64,000 bases of DNA from Hungatella sp. UBA5385 (lineage in GTDB: Bacteria; Bacillota; Clostridia; Lachnospirales; Lachnospiraceae): assembly GCA_002409995.1 (NCBI GenBank), contig DHOR01000048.1, positions 1 through 64,000 on the forward strand, written 5' to 3'. The translations under genes and the position numbers were made by a program. Positions 32,054 to 41,649 of this stretch are shown here, piece by piece (the stretch's first letter is position 1; the number at the start of each line of letters is the position of its first letter). The notes under the pieces are model-generated. The model ran no database searches and was not told where the DNA came from. It was given only the letters and a program-made list of their open reading frames with translations.

Positions 32054-32082
32054 TTCATAGTTAATGTCATAATCAAGTCATA
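32054..32082 (-). promoter_or_regulatory. phased direct repeats upstream of the first C40 gene
   Basis: On the minus strand TATGAC, TATGAC and TATGAA occur with 11- and 12-bp steps, 36 bp before the start. The spacing equals that of the TGTAAC repeats before the second C40 gene, suggesting control by a response regulator of the OmpR/WalR type. Confidence 0.5.
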
Positions 32083-32102
32083 ATTCCTGTCCCAAAATCA
32101 TA

Positions 32103-32795
32103 TTAATTTAAAACAGAAACAACCTTTACCGGAGTACGATATGTAGCATTAGAGATCTTAATACCTGTGCGCTCTGTAGAGGCGTGAACAATCTGTCCAT
32201 TGCCGATATACATGCCAACATGGTTAATATAGCCTTTGCCTCCATAAAACAGAAGGTCTCCAGGCTTAGCCTCTGCATAGCTGATACTACGTCCCTGACC
32301 TGACTGGGCTCTGGAACTGTGACTCAGCGAAACGCCGGCTGCGTGCCTCATTACATAACTGGTAAAGCCCGAACAATCCACGCCTGTGTTAGGATTGGTT
32401 CCGCCATAGACATAACGTCCTCCCACAAACTGAAGAGCATAATTCACTACGCCCTGGCGAAGCTTTGTATTCTCATCTACTTTTTCCTGGGTCTTTTCAA
32501 TCACGGTTGCACGATTGCTCTGAACATACCCTTCCCCCTGAGATGTACTGATCTTTAACCAGCCATCCTTATCCGATACCAGAACCTCATAACTCTGTCC
32601 CTTAACAGCCTGAGAAATAATCTTCCCTGACATACCGGAAGTCTCCCTAACGGAAGTCAGTGCGTCCATTTTGGCGTACAGTGTGGTACTTGTCTCACTC
32701 TGAATCTCTGCTGCTTGTGCAGATGCCGGAGCACTCCAGCTTAAGCAGGCGGATATTCCTAATATTCCAAGCACCTTCCATGTGCATTTCCCCAT
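32103..32795 (-). CDS. secreted NlpC/P60 (C40) peptidoglycan hydrolase
   Basis: The 230-residue protein has a signal peptide (about 1-29, ending AQAAE), an SH3-like domain (about 38-98) and a C40 domain with Cys141 (VDCSGF) and His192 (INHVGMYIG). It is the closer to a WalR-type promoter. Its C-terminal KISNATYRTPVKVVSVLN parallels its neighbour, so the pair arose by duplication. Both should remodel the wall during growth or division. Confidence 0.92.
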   Translation of the reverse strand: MGKCTWKVLGILGISACLSWSAPASAQAAEIQSETSTTLYAKMDALTSVRETSGMSGKIISQAVKGQSYEVLVSDKDGWLKISTSQGEGYVQSNRATVIEKTQEKVDENTKLRQGVVNYALQFVGGRYVYGGTNPNTGVDCSGFTSYVMRHAAGVSLSHSSRAQSGQGRSISYAEAKPGDLLFYGGKGYINHVGMYIGNGQIVHASTERTGIKISNATYRTPVKVVSVLN

Positions 32796-32841
32796 AGTTT
32801 AAACTCCTATTGTTTACGTTTTTATTTCTTTATTAACAATT

Positions 32842-32870
32842 GTTACGCTAAATGTTACATAATTGTTACA
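32842..32870 (-). promoter_or_regulatory. WalR-type box upstream of the second C40 gene
   Basis: On the minus strand TGTAAC-AATTA-TGTAAC fits the WalR (YycF) consensus TGTWAH-N5-TGTWAH exactly, and a third copy CGTAAC follows 12 bp on. It lies 47 bp before the start. WalR controls NlpC/P60 wall hydrolases in Firmicutes, so this is a plausible target; no walRK genes are in the window. Confidence 0.6.
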
Positions 32871-32906
32871 AATCAAAGTATACTATTACTTACGGCCTTT
32901 GTCAAG

Positions 32907-32949
32907 CAAAAAAACGGCAACTATACCATTCATCGGTATAATTGCCGTT
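32907..32949 (-). terminator. terminator of the DUF1700 gene
   Basis: On the minus strand AACGGCAATTATACC and GGTATAGTTGCCGTT form a 15-bp stem with one G-T pair, followed by TTTTTTGC. It lies 70 bp after the stop at 33019. Confidence 0.85.
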
Positions 32950-33018
32950 ACACTTTTGTAACACTTATAAAATATTTTTGTAACCATTTTGAAATTAATA
33001 TTGGATCTATCGTCCAGT

Positions 33019-33492
33019 CTAACGTCTGGGACCGCGTATCATGTAGAAGATTAAAACAATCACTAATATAGGGCCCATAAACGGAATCAGAATACTGAAA
33101 ATTCCGGAAATAATACTGGCAACCAGGAAGAAAAACAATACGACAACGATCATTCCTAATAGCTTCCAATACCACTTATTCAGATCAATAAAATGAAAAT
33201 TACGTCCCGGATTTCTGTTTCCTCTATTGCTGTTCTGCTCCTGATCTGTATAGGTGTTATAATGTTTCTGACGGGAGCCTGTGTCCCTGACATTCTCTGA
33301 AGCATCTATAATCGTTTTGGCAATCAGCCTGGGATCACCGATAGAAGCTGTTACCTCTTCTTCTGTCATGCCCTTGCTGACCTCACCGCTGATATATCCA
33401 TCATAATATCTCATGTTCTCTTCAATCACATTCCCGGGAATCTCTCCAATTAAAGCTTCCCGCAAACGCTGTAAAAAATCCTGCTTGCTCAT
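33019..33492 (-). CDS. DUF1700 (HAAS) membrane protein
   Basis: The ATG at 33492 follows AAGGAGG. The 157-residue protein has the N-terminal HAAS helices (FLQRLREALIGEIPGNVIEENMRYYDGY, shown in part as FLQRLREAL and MTEEEVTASIGDP) and a C-terminal membrane part (about 110-155: LLGMIVVVLFFFLV, FSILIPFMGPILVIV). Such proteins often pair with PadR regulators; none is adjacent here. The central linker is polar (YNTYTDQEQNSNRGN). Its function is unknown. Confidence 0.8.
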   Translation of the reverse strand: MSKQDFLQRLREALIGEIPGNVIEENMRYYDGYISGEVSKGMTEEEVTASIGDPRLIAKTIIDASENVRDTGSRQKHYNTYTDQEQNSNRGNRNPGRNFHFIDLNKWYWKLLGMIVVVLFFFLVASIISGIFSILIPFMGPILVIVLIFYMIRGPRR

Positions 33493-33590
33493 CTGAGCCT
33501 CCTTCATTAAGTGTATAACCGTATTTATTGTACCATCCGGCGGCTTATTCGTAAAGAAATCTTCTGTGAATTATTTCTTAAAATTTCATA

Positions 33591-33610
33591 ATCTGTCTCA
33601 ATCTGTCTCG
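33591..33610. repeat. 10-bp tandem repeat before the DUF1700 gene
   Basis: ATCTGTCTC is repeated twice in tandem (ATCTGTCTCA ATCTGTCTCG) inside the ATAATC...GATTAT flanks. It lies 98 bp upstream of the DUF1700 start and just after the fbp stop. The role is unknown. Confidence 0.4.
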
Positions 33611-33630
33611 ATTATTGTTATTTTTTCATT

Positions 33631-35568
33631 TTATTGGAGTTTTTCCTTTATAATACCCTCTCTGTAAGCAGCCACAAGCTCCTTTAAGTCTGCAATACGT
33701 CCGGCAAGCTCTGTCCCTTTATCTGTATCAGCCACCATCACCCGTTTTTTCATATTTTCCACAATGGAAACCTTGGGTGTACTTTCCTTGGAAGGATCAA
33801 ATGGCTTATGCTCAGCAAGAGCCAGATGTGCAGAATTATAAATCAGGGTATATCCTGCAATTCCTGTTCTGGCTTGATAGGCCTTGGAGAGACCTCCATC
33901 AATAATAAACAGCTTTCCTCCGGCTTTTACAGGAGATTCCCCTTCCCTGATCTTCACCGGAACATGACCGTTAATAATATGGGAGCCTTGCTTTTTCAGC
34001 CCGAATTCCTCCAGTATCTTATCACAGTATTCCTCTTTTAAGCTTAATTTATAATAAGGATTCATAGGTTCCTTATGGGCAGCAGGTTCTTCAATAAAAT
34101 AGTGCTCAAAGGTTGTCATTTTCCCCTTTCCAAAAACAGGAGACTTGGAACCGCACCAAAGATACCACATAAAATCTCTTGCATCTGCTTTTTCCTGAGT
34201 TTCCTGAACCATAAAATAGGCATTCTGAACCTTCTGATCCACATAATCCATAAAAGCTTTTCCTGCATAAGAAACTCCATCTATGACGATCTGGTCAAAG
34301 CTTCCATCCTCTCTCATAGGAATACAGCCATGATAAAGGAGATTGGAATTATAGCATTTATACAGACTTCCATGAGAATACAGGAATCTGATGTGTTTAT
34401 GAAGGAGTTGGTTGTGCTTAAAGGACAGACACAGGGTATAAAGCAGCTCCTCCTCCTCTTTGCTCAGCTTCAGAGGATCTTTGGGATCTATGGTAGGGAA
34501 ATTCATATCAAGCATAGAATACTCCTTACCTTCTACTGTAACAACTCCCCTTTTAAAATCAACTGCTTCCAGAAGCCGTCTGCCATCCATCTCATATTCC
34601 GGATGGCGTTTGATCATCTCACCTTCCACTTTAAACTGTATAATGGCAATGGCTTTATGCATTTTAGCAGCAAGCCCCGGGTCCACTGCATCGTAAATAT
34701 TCTCGTCCAGAATCAAAGGAGCAAAACGTTCACATGGATCATCATGGTATACTTTTGCGGCAAACATGGAAAGAGGTCTTAAATTAATACCATATCCATC
34801 TTCTAATACATCAAAGCTGTTATAGCTGATGGCAATCCGCAGAACATTGCAGATGCAGGCAAGATTTCCTGTTGCTGCTCCCATCCAGGAGATATCGTGG
34901 TTTCCCCACTGAATATCCACATCATGAAACTGCATCAGCTCATTCATAATAGCATCAGCTCTGGGACCCCTGTCATAGATATCACCAATAATATGAAGGT
35001 TGTCAATGGTAAGATTTTGAATCAGTTCACACAGAGCGATAATAAATTTATCCCCCACTCCGATATCTATGATGGAGCGGATAATTTCGCTGTAGTATAT
35101 TTTTTTATTGTCATCATTGTAATCCACATGCAAAAGCTCATCAATAATATAGGCAAACTCAGGCGGCATTCTCTTACGCACCTTGGACCTGGTGTATTTT
35201 GATGAAACCAGCTTGCAGATTTGTACCAGACGATAAATAATAATTCTCTGCCAGTCATCGGAAACTCTTCCCTCCTGCTGGCACTGACTCAGTACACGGT
35301 CTGGATAATAGATTAAATTAGCCAGCTCCACCTCTTCATTTTCCGGAATAATATGACCGAAGGTCTCTGTGATCTTCTCCCTTATAATACCGGAAGCGCT
35401 TCGCAGCAAATGAATAAATGCCTCATGCTCACCATGAAGATCACTGAAAAAATACTCTGTTCCCTTAGGCAGTCCCTGAATGGCTGTTAAGTTAATAATC
35501 TCACTGGAAGCCGCCTTAATTGTAGGGTATTCCCTTGACATCAGCATCAAATATGCCAAATCCCTCAT
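33631..35568 (-). CDS. fbp: class III fructose-1,6-bisphosphatase
   Basis: The ATG at 35568 follows GGGAGGAGAAAATAGT. The 645-residue protein is the Firmicute-type Fbp: SDLHGE, the GDIYDRGPRADAIMNELM metal motif, QWGNHDISWMGAA and the C-terminal NGHVPVKIREGESP. It hydrolyses fructose-1,6-bisphosphate in gluconeogenesis with Mn. The length (about 640-670) is normal. It is a single gene, divergent from the MBL hydrolase. Confidence 0.95.
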   Translation of the reverse strand: MRDLAYLMLMSREYPTIKAASSEIINLTAIQGLPKGTEYFFSDLHGEHEAFIHLLRSASGIIREKITETFGHIIPENEEVELANLIYYPDRVLSQCQQEGRVSDDWQRIIIYRLVQICKLVSSKYTRSKVRKRMPPEFAYIIDELLHVDYNDDNKKIYYSEIIRSIIDIGVGDKFIIALCELIQNLTIDNLHIIGDIYDRGPRADAIMNELMQFHDVDIQWGNHDISWMGAATGNLACICNVLRIAISYNSFDVLEDGYGINLRPLSMFAAKVYHDDPCERFAPLILDENIYDAVDPGLAAKMHKAIAIIQFKVEGEMIKRHPEYEMDGRRLLEAVDFKRGVVTVEGKEYSMLDMNFPTIDPKDPLKLSKEEEELLYTLCLSFKHNQLLHKHIRFLYSHGSLYKCYNSNLLYHGCIPMREDGSFDQIVIDGVSYAGKAFMDYVDQKVQNAYFMVQETQEKADARDFMWYLWCGSKSPVFGKGKMTTFEHYFIEEPAAHKEPMNPYYKLSLKEEYCDKILEEFGLKKQGSHIINGHVPVKIREGESPVKAGGKLFIIDGGLSKAYQARTGIAGYTLIYNSAHLALAEHKPFDPSKESTPKVSIVENMKKRVMVADTDKGTELAGRIADLKELVAAYREGIIKEKLQ

Positions 35569-35724
35569 ACTATTTTCTCCTCCCATCCCCGGCTTTTAAA
35601 CGGTAAGCTGCAGTTCATCCCCCTGAACAGGCATCAGCTTTTCAGAGCCGGTTGCATTTCTTTTAAAGATATAGTAACATAAATTCGATAAAGGGGAAAG
35701 CCCCGAGCCACAAAGGAGGATTCT

Positions 35725-36528
35725 ATGGAGGAATTATACGTATTCGGTACAGGCAATGCAGCAGTAACAAGGTGCTATAACACATGTTTTGCTATTAAAA
35801 AAGACAGAGAATATCTTATGGTTGATGCAGGAGGGGGCAATGGTATTCTGCGTATTTTAGAGGATATGAAGGTTTCCATCTCTGATATTCATCATATATT
35901 TGTAACCCATGAGCATACAGACCATATTCTTGGTATCATATGGATGGTGCGTTTCATTGGAACTGCCATGAAGAAAGGAACCTATGACGGAGAGCTTCAG
36001 ATTTACTGCCATGACGGGCTGGTTTCCACCATTGATACCTTGTGCCGTCTCACTCTTCAGCCTAAATTCTATCAGCTTATTGGAGACAGAATCCATCTGG
36101 TGCCTGTTGAAGATGGAGAAACAAGGAATATTCTCGGTATGGATATCACCTTTTTTGACATACATTCCACAAAAGCCAGACAGTATGGTTTCTCCGCCCG
36201 TTTGTCAGATGGAAGCAAACTGACCTGCTGCGGAGACGAACCCTACAATGTCTCCTGTGAAACCTATGTAAAGAACAGTGACTGGCTCCTCCATGAAGCA
36301 TTCTGTCTCTATTCAGAGAGGGAACGTTTCAAACCCTATGAAAAGCATCACAGCACAGTGAAAGACAGCTGCGAGCTGGCAGAATCCATGAATATTAAGA
36401 ATCTGGTGCTGTATCATACTGAGGACAGTGACATTCTTCATAGAAAAGAGAGGTATACAGAAGAAGGAGCTGCCTGCTACACAGGTAATCTCCATATCCC
36501 TGATGATGGGGAGATTCTAAAACTTTAA
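35725..36528 (+). CDS. MBL-fold metallohydrolase (RNase Z-like)
   Basis: The 267-residue protein has the metallo-beta-lactamase motif THEHTDH (about 60-66), CCGDEPYN, and H residues in EKHHSTVKDS and LYHTEDSD. The arrangement resembles ribonuclease Z/arylsulfatase-type MBLs, but the tRNase exosite arm is not evident, so the substrate is open. RBS is AAAGGAGGATTCT. A terminator closes the gene. Confidence 0.85.
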   Translation: MEELYVFGTGNAAVTRCYNTCFAIKKDREYLMVDAGGGNGILRILEDMKVSISDIHHIFVTHEHTDHILGIIWMVRFIGTAMKKGTYDGELQIYCHDGLVSTIDTLCRLTLQPKFYQLIGDRIHLVPVEDGETRNILGMDITFFDIHSTKARQYGFSARLSDGSKLTCCGDEPYNVSCETYVKNSDWLLHEAFCLYSERERFKPYEKHHSTVKDSCELAESMNIKNLVLYHTEDSDILHRKERYTEEGAACYTGNLHIPDDGEILKL

Positions 36529-36558
36529 TCATACTTGGGCTCTCTGCCGCATATACTT

Positions 36559-36592
36559 AAAAGGAAAGCAGTATTACGCTGCTTTCCTTTTT
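36559..36592 (+). terminator. terminator after the MBL gene
   Basis: AAAGGAAAGCAG and CTGCTTTCCTTT form a 12-bp perfect stem with a 7-base loop, then TTTG. It lies 30 bp after the stop. Confidence 0.85.
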
Positions 36593-36627
36593 GAATTGTA
36601 ATTTAACAAGGATAAGGAGAGCGTAAT

Positions 36628-37800
36628 ATGAATCCATTTAAGAAAAACCTGTTTCAATCCAAGGAAACACGAAATTATATTATTATTTACATAGAAGTTA
36701 TGATTCTTACACTTCTTTTGGTTTCCTTCTTCCTTCTTTCTCCTAAGGAGAAAATAACATCTCAGGCAATAAACCAGAAGGAAAATGTCAATGCTCCAGA
36801 GACTAAAAAATTCATTAAATGGGTGGATTTTAAAGTCACCACCAAAGCCATGCAGGAGGCATTCCGCTATGATGTCAACACCTTTCAGTCGGAACCTCAT
36901 TTAAACTGGGTGGATTTGCTTGCTGTGCTTGGGGCAAGATATGGCGGTGATTTCAGCAGATACACCACCAAGGATTTAGACAATCTGGCAGAGCAGCTGT
37001 TAACAGGTAAAACTTTAGAGGACCTTACGAAGGATATGAAATATTTTACCTATTACAGAGAAGCTTACGGCGCTGTTTTAGACGGGCTGGTAGGCCAGTA
37101 CGACATTGAAATTCCTGCTGAAAATGCTCCGCTTTATGCCTCCCCCTCCCTTCTGCCCGATGGCAGCGTTGATCCTTCCAAGGTATGGGTGACCAAATAC
37201 GGTCTAAAATCCTTTTCCCCTATTGCAAAAGGATTTCCCTACCAGGACTTTGATGATTTTGGTGTGTCCCGCTCCTATGGCTATAAACGGCAGCATTTAG
37301 GCCATGATCTTATGGGCCAGGTGGGTACCCCTGTCATTGCAGTGGAAAGCGGTTATGTGGAAGCTCTCGGCTGGAACCAATACGGCGGGTGGCGCCTTGG
37401 CATCAGAAGCTTTGACGGCAAACGTTATTACTATTATGCTCATTTAAGAAAGAATTACCCATATCATAAATCCTTAAAAGAAGGAAGTATTGTCACTGCA
37501 GGAGATGTGATCGGATATTTAGGACGCACAGGCTACAGCCGGACAGAGAATACCAATAACATTGATGAGGCACACCTTCATTTCGGAATTCAGCTGATCT
37601 TTGATGAGTCCCAAAAGGAAGGAAACAACGAGATTTGGGTAAACTGCTATGAACTGATCAGGTTTCTTTCCATCAGCAGATCAGAGACCTTAAAGGATCA
37701 GGAGACTAAGGAGTATGACCGTATCTATCAGATGAAGGACCCGGATATTCCGGAAAACTTCTCTCCTCCCCCTCCTGTGGCAGCATCTGAAACTGATTAA
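36628..37800 (+). CDS. M23-family peptidase with N-terminal membrane anchor
   Basis: The 390-residue protein starts with a transmembrane helix (about 18-38, IIYIEVMILTLLLVSFF). A predicted helical region follows, then the C-terminal LytM/M23 domain (about 220-370) with HLGHDLMG and AHLHFGIQ, which hold the zinc ligands His/Asp/His. The ending is Pro-rich (SPPPPVAASETD). M23 enzymes cleave wall peptides; anchored ones often act in sporulation or division. The gene is not in an operon. Confidence 0.88.
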   Translation: MNPFKKNLFQSKETRNYIIIYIEVMILTLLLVSFFLLSPKEKITSQAINQKENVNAPETKKFIKWVDFKVTTKAMQEAFRYDVNTFQSEPHLNWVDLLAVLGARYGGDFSRYTTKDLDNLAEQLLTGKTLEDLTKDMKYFTYYREAYGAVLDGLVGQYDIEIPAENAPLYASPSLLPDGSVDPSKVWVTKYGLKSFSPIAKGFPYQDFDDFGVSRSYGYKRQHLGHDLMGQVGTPVIAVESGYVEALGWNQYGGWRLGIRSFDGKRYYYYAHLRKNYPYHKSLKEGSIVTAGDVIGYLGRTGYSRTENTNNIDEAHLHFGIQLIFDESQKEGNNEIWVNCYELIRFLSISRSETLKDQETKEYDRIYQMKDPDIPENFSPPPPVAASETD

Positions 37801-37846
37801 AGCCTGAAGTTCAATAGAATCTGAAGCTGAAACACTGACAACAAAT

Positions 37847-37905
37847 AAAAAGAGATACTGATCTATAGATCATATGAAACCATCTATAAACCAGCATCTC
37901 TTTTA
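37847..37905. terminator. bidirectional terminator between the M23 and alcohol dehydrogenase genes
   Basis: AAAAAGAGATACTG...CCAGCATCTCTTTTAT forms a long imperfect stem with an inner TCTATAGA/TCTATAAA pairing, flanked by A and T runs. It lies between converging genes. Confidence 0.75.
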
Positions 37906-37919
37906 TTCATTTATAAAAC

Positions 37920-39107
37920 CTAATATGCCATGTGGAAAATGTCCACCATTTCCTTTTTATCCAAAACCTTAATTCCAGGCAGAACCCGTTTTCCTCTCAG
38001 GTTACACTTATCTGCCATTTCCTCCAGATCCTCTTCCCTCACCCCGGCATTCAGCTCTCCGATGCTGACAGGCATTCCCAGACTTCGGAAGAAGTTTTCC
38101 ATTCTGTCAATTCCCTCCAAAGCTGTTTTCATTGGATTTTCAAAATTCATATCAACATTCCACACACGAACTGCAAGCTGGGCAAAACGCTCCACATCCT
38201 CTTTGCACACATAACGGGCCCAGGAACAGAACAAGGCTGATAAACCGGCTCCATGTGCGATGGCAGGATACATACCTGACAGCTCATGCTCCAGCTGATG
38301 AACCTGCATCATCACATCTCTTCCAAGACCTGTTAAATCATTATGGGACAGACTGCCGGCCCACATAAGAGTGGCTCTTGCCTCATAATCCTCAGGATTC
38401 CGGTCTGCAGCAGCTCCTGCTTCAATGACAGCTTTTAACAGTCCTTCCGCAATTCTGTCTGTTAAAGCAGTATCCTTTGTTTTACCGCCCAGATAACGCT
38501 CCAGAGTGTGCATCATAATATCCACAGTTCCGCAGCCTGTCTGGTATTTGCTCACTGTGAAGGTAAGCTCAGGGTTGCAGATAGCAAAAAGCGGTCTGTG
38601 GGTCACGCTGTTAAATCCCCGCTTCCAGCCGCCCTCTTCATTGGTAATTACACAGGACTGACTGGTTTCACTGCCTGCAGCAGAGATGGTCAGTATATTG
38701 CCGTGAGGGAGCGCTTTCTCAGGAACAGCTTCCTTTAAGAAAAACTTCCATGGGTCCACATCAGGGTTTGGCACTCCGTCTGCTATGCATTTGGCAGAAT
38801 CAATCACACTTCCGCCTCCGACTGCCAGAATAAAGTCAACTTCTTCCCTTCTGCACAGCTCCATACCCTCTTTTGCCAGAGTAAGCGTTGGATTAGGCTG
38901 TACTCCGCCAAAGAGCACATATTCAATTCCATGTTCCTTGAGAGAAGCAGTGACCTGATCCAGAAGACCGCTTTTCTTCACGCTGCCGCCTCCATAATGA
39001 ACCATTATCTTATGAAATCCATACTCCTTAATCACAGCTCCCACATTCTTCTGGGTATCCCGTCCAAATATGACCTTAGTAGGCACATAGTATTCAAAAT
39101 TGTTCAT
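37920..39107 (-). CDS. iron-containing alcohol dehydrogenase (butanol dehydrogenase-like)
   Basis: The 395-residue protein is a group III alcohol dehydrogenase with the NAD(P) motif GGGSVIDSAKCIADG (about 98-112). The Fe site is formed by Asp/His residues around DIMMHTLERYL, HQLEHELSGMY and IAHGAGLSALF. It resembles YugJ/BdhA, which reduce aldehydes to alcohols during fermentation. RBS GGAGGG precedes the ATG. It is monocistronic. Confidence 0.92.
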   Translation of the reverse strand: MNNFEYYVPTKVIFGRDTQKNVGAVIKEYGFHKIMVHYGGGSVKKSGLLDQVTASLKEHGIEYVLFGGVQPNPTLTLAKEGMELCRREEVDFILAVGGGSVIDSAKCIADGVPNPDVDPWKFFLKEAVPEKALPHGNILTISAAGSETSQSCVITNEEGGWKRGFNSVTHRPLFAICNPELTFTVSKYQTGCGTVDIMMHTLERYLGGKTKDTALTDRIAEGLLKAVIEAGAAADRNPEDYEARATLMWAGSLSHNDLTGLGRDVMMQVHQLEHELSGMYPAIAHGAGLSALFCSWARYVCKEDVERFAQLAVRVWNVDMNFENPMKTALEGIDRMENFFRSLGMPVSIGELNAGVREEDLEEMADKCNLRGKRVLPGIKVLDKKEMVDIFHMAY

Positions 39108-39148
39108 TCTATCCCTCCATCTTCATCTTATGGTATTCATTATACCAC

Positions 39149-40387
39149 TTAATCCAATAAATGAATAAACAATCCGCTTCTTAATTTTGGTTCAAACCAG
39201 GTGGATTTAGGCGGCATTAAAAGGTTTGCATCTGCCACATCAAACAGTTCACCAATGGAAGTTGGATACATGGAAAATGCCACCTTCATATCCTCACTGC
39301 ATCGTTTCTCCAATTCCTTCAGCCCTCTGATTCCCCCAATAAAATCAATGCGCACATCAACTCTTGGATCACCGATTCCCAGAACAGGTGCCAGCAAATG
39401 GTCCTGTAGAATGGAAACGTCAAGCCCTTTTACAGGGTCTTCTGACTTTAAGCTGTCATCAGCCTTAAGAGCATACCAGTTTCCTCCCAGATACATGCCA
39501 AAGGTCCCCTTTTCCATAGGAGTACAGGCCCGTTCTCCCATACATTCCACTGCAAAAGAACCTTTGATCTTCTCCAGAAGCTCTTCCTCTGTCATTCCGT
39601 TTAAATCCTTAACCACACGGTTATAAGGCATAATCATTAACTGATCATCAGGGAATAACACGGACAGGAAATAATTAAAATCCTCATCTCCTGTATACTC
39701 CGGATTCTCTGATCTCCGCTTCTGAGCCACTTTAACAGCCGACGCTGCTCTGTGATGACCATCAGCAATATACGTAGCTGGAACATCTGCAAATGCCTTC
39801 TCAATAGCTGCTGTATCTTCCTGGTCCGCCACTTCCCACACACAATGGCGGATTCCGTCTTCAGAGGTAAAATCATAGAGAGGTTCTCCCGCTGTCTTTT
39901 CAGCCACAATTCCATTAATAATCTCACTGGAACGGTAAGCAAGGAAAATAGGACCTGTCTGTGCATTGGTTGTATCTACGTGGCGGATACGGTCGATTTC
40001 CTTTTCTTCCCTGGTTTTTTCATGCTTTTTAATAATGCTCTTTTCATAATCATCAACAGAAGAACATGCCACAATCCCTGTCTGACTTCTGCCTGCCATG
40101 GTCAGCTCATAGATATAATAAGCATTTCTCCCGTCTTTAACAAAAGTTCCGTCAGCGATCCACTGCTGCAGCATCTCTTTTGCCTTCTGATATACCTTCT
40201 CATCATACATATCGGTTTCAGGAGAGAACTGGGTCTCCGGTCTGTCAATATTTAAAAATGATTTTGGATTCTCCTTTGTCACCTCAACAGCTTCTTTTCT
40301 GCTATATACATCATAGGGAAGAGCTGCTACCAGATGAGCATCCTCCTTGTTTGGTCTTACACACTGAAATGGTTTTACAATTGCCAT
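39149..40387 (-). CDS. DUF1015 protein linked to serine biosynthesis
   Basis: The 412-residue protein is a DUF1015 family member with the N-terminal VKPFQCVRPNKEDAHLVAALPYD-type opening, shown by its parts VKPFQCVRPN and LPYDVY. It has IADGHHRAASA at 207-217. DGHHR is the signature of ParB/SerK-like free-serine kinases. It is encoded after serC and serA, with a terminator between. It could be a serine kinase or related phospho-serine enzyme (inference). No phosphoserine phosphatase (serB) is in the cluster. Confidence 0.85.
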   Translation of the reverse strand: MAIVKPFQCVRPNKEDAHLVAALPYDVYSRKEAVEVTKENPKSFLNIDRPETQFSPETDMYDEKVYQKAKEMLQQWIADGTFVKDGRNAYYIYELTMAGRSQTGIVACSSVDDYEKSIIKKHEKTREEKEIDRIRHVDTTNAQTGPIFLAYRSSEIINGIVAEKTAGEPLYDFTSEDGIRHCVWEVADQEDTAAIEKAFADVPATYIADGHHRAASAVKVAQKRRSENPEYTGDEDFNYFLSVLFPDDQLMIMPYNRVVKDLNGMTEEELLEKIKGSFAVECMGERACTPMEKGTFGMYLGGNWYALKADDSLKSEDPVKGLDVSILQDHLLAPVLGIGDPRVDVRIDFIGGIRGLKELEKRCSEDMKVAFSMYPTSIGELFDVADANLLMPPKSTWFEPKLRSGLFIHLLD

Positions 40388-40401
40388 TGGTTCCTCCTTC
40401 G

Positions 40402-40433
40402 AAAAAACGCCAGACGGATATCCGCCTGACGTT
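40402..40433 (-). terminator. terminator between serA and the DUF1015 gene
   Basis: On the minus strand AACGTCAGGCGGA and TCCGTCTGGCGTT form a 13-bp stem with two G-T pairs and a short loop, followed by TTTTTC. The DUF1015 RBS (GAAGGAGGAACC) follows directly, so the gene depends on partial readthrough or has its own start. Confidence 0.75.
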
Positions 40434-40464
40434 CCGGTTTCTTCATTTGATCTGTTATTAATAA

Positions 40465-41628
40465 CTATTTAATCACTCTGACTCTCAGCACACCCTTAAT
40501 ATCCTTCAGCTTCTGAATCACATCAGCTTCTGGTGATGACTGTAAATCAAGAAGTGTATAGGCATATTTATCACGGCTCTTATTGGTCATATCTGTAATA
40601 TTTACATCAGATGCTGCCAGAGTACCTGTAACCTGACCAATCATGTTTGGTATATTAAGATGAAGAACTGCCACACGGCCTGCCACCTTGCAGATTCCCA
40701 TATCGCAAGAAGGGAAATTAACGGAATTACGGATATTTCCGTTATCCAGATAATCCATAATCTCTTCCACTGCCATCTTAGCACAGTTATCTTCAGATTC
40801 CTCTGTAGATGCGCCCAGATGAGGAATAACAATAGCTCCCTCCATGTTAGCAGATTTTGGATTTGGGAAATCAGTTACATACTTCTTAACCTTTCCTGAT
40901 TTCAAAGCCTCTGCCATATCATCTTCATTTACAAGAATATCCCTTGCAAAGTTTAATATCACCACGCCGTCTTTCATCTGCTCCATAGCAGCCTTGTTGA
41001 TCAGCCCTTTTGTGGAATCCATAAGAGGCACATGAACAGTTATGTAATCACATTCTTTGTAAATGGTATCTGCTGAAGTAATATGCTTAATATTTCTGGA
41101 AAGTCTCCAGGCTGCATTAACAGAGATAAATGGGTCATATCCATAGACCTCCATTCCCAGAGAAGAACATGCATTAGCCACTTCTGCACCAATGGCGCCA
41201 AGTCCGATAACTCCCAGCTTCTTACCCTTGATCTCACAGCCTGCAAATTTACTTTTCGCCTTTTCAACAGACTTGGCTATATTTTCATCATCTTTGTTAG
41301 CTTTGACCCACTCCATACCACCTGTAATATCACGGGAGGCCAGCATAAGACCTGCAACTACCAGTTCCTTTACACCGTTTGCATTAGCTCCAGGTGTGTT
41401 AAATACAATAATGCCCTTTTCCGCACATGCATCAAGAGGAATATTATTCACTCCTGCACCTGCTCTGGCTACAGCAAGAAGGTTATCTGAAAATTCCATC
41501 TCATGCATGGAAGCACTTCTTACAAGAACTCCCTCCGCCTCGCTGATCTCATTGGTTAGTGTGTATTCATCTGTAAGCAGATCAGTTCCAATTTTGGAAA
41601 TCGCATTTAAGCAATGAATCTTTTTCAT
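40465..41628 (-). CDS. serA: D-3-phosphoglycerate dehydrogenase
   Basis: The 387-residue protein has the NAD-binding motif GLGAIG (142-147), GYDPF, catalytic residues around VRSASMHEM, NLRARAGVN-like positions and PHLGASTEESE, and a C-terminal ACT domain (about 315-387, starting VAVLHLNIPNMIGQV). ACT domains bind serine for feedback inhibition. It starts 21 bp after serC and catalyses the first step of serine synthesis. Confidence 0.95.
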   Translation of the reverse strand: MKKIHCLNAISKIGTDLLTDEYTLTNEISEAEGVLVRSASMHEMEFSDNLLAVARAGAGVNNIPLDACAEKGIIVFNTPGANANGVKELVVAGLMLASRDITGGMEWVKANKDDENIAKSVEKAKSKFAGCEIKGKKLGVIGLGAIGAEVANACSSLGMEVYGYDPFISVNAAWRLSRNIKHITSADTIYKECDYITVHVPLMDSTKGLINKAAMEQMKDGVVILNFARDILVNEDDMAEALKSGKVKKYVTDFPNPKSANMEGAIVIPHLGASTEESEDNCAKMAVEEIMDYLDNGNIRNSVNFPSCDMGICKVAGRVAVLHLNIPNMIGQVTGTLAASDVNITDMTNKSRDKYAYTLLDLQSSPEADVIQKLKDIKGVLRVRVIK

Positions 41629-41649
41629 TATTATATCCCCTTCCTGTGA

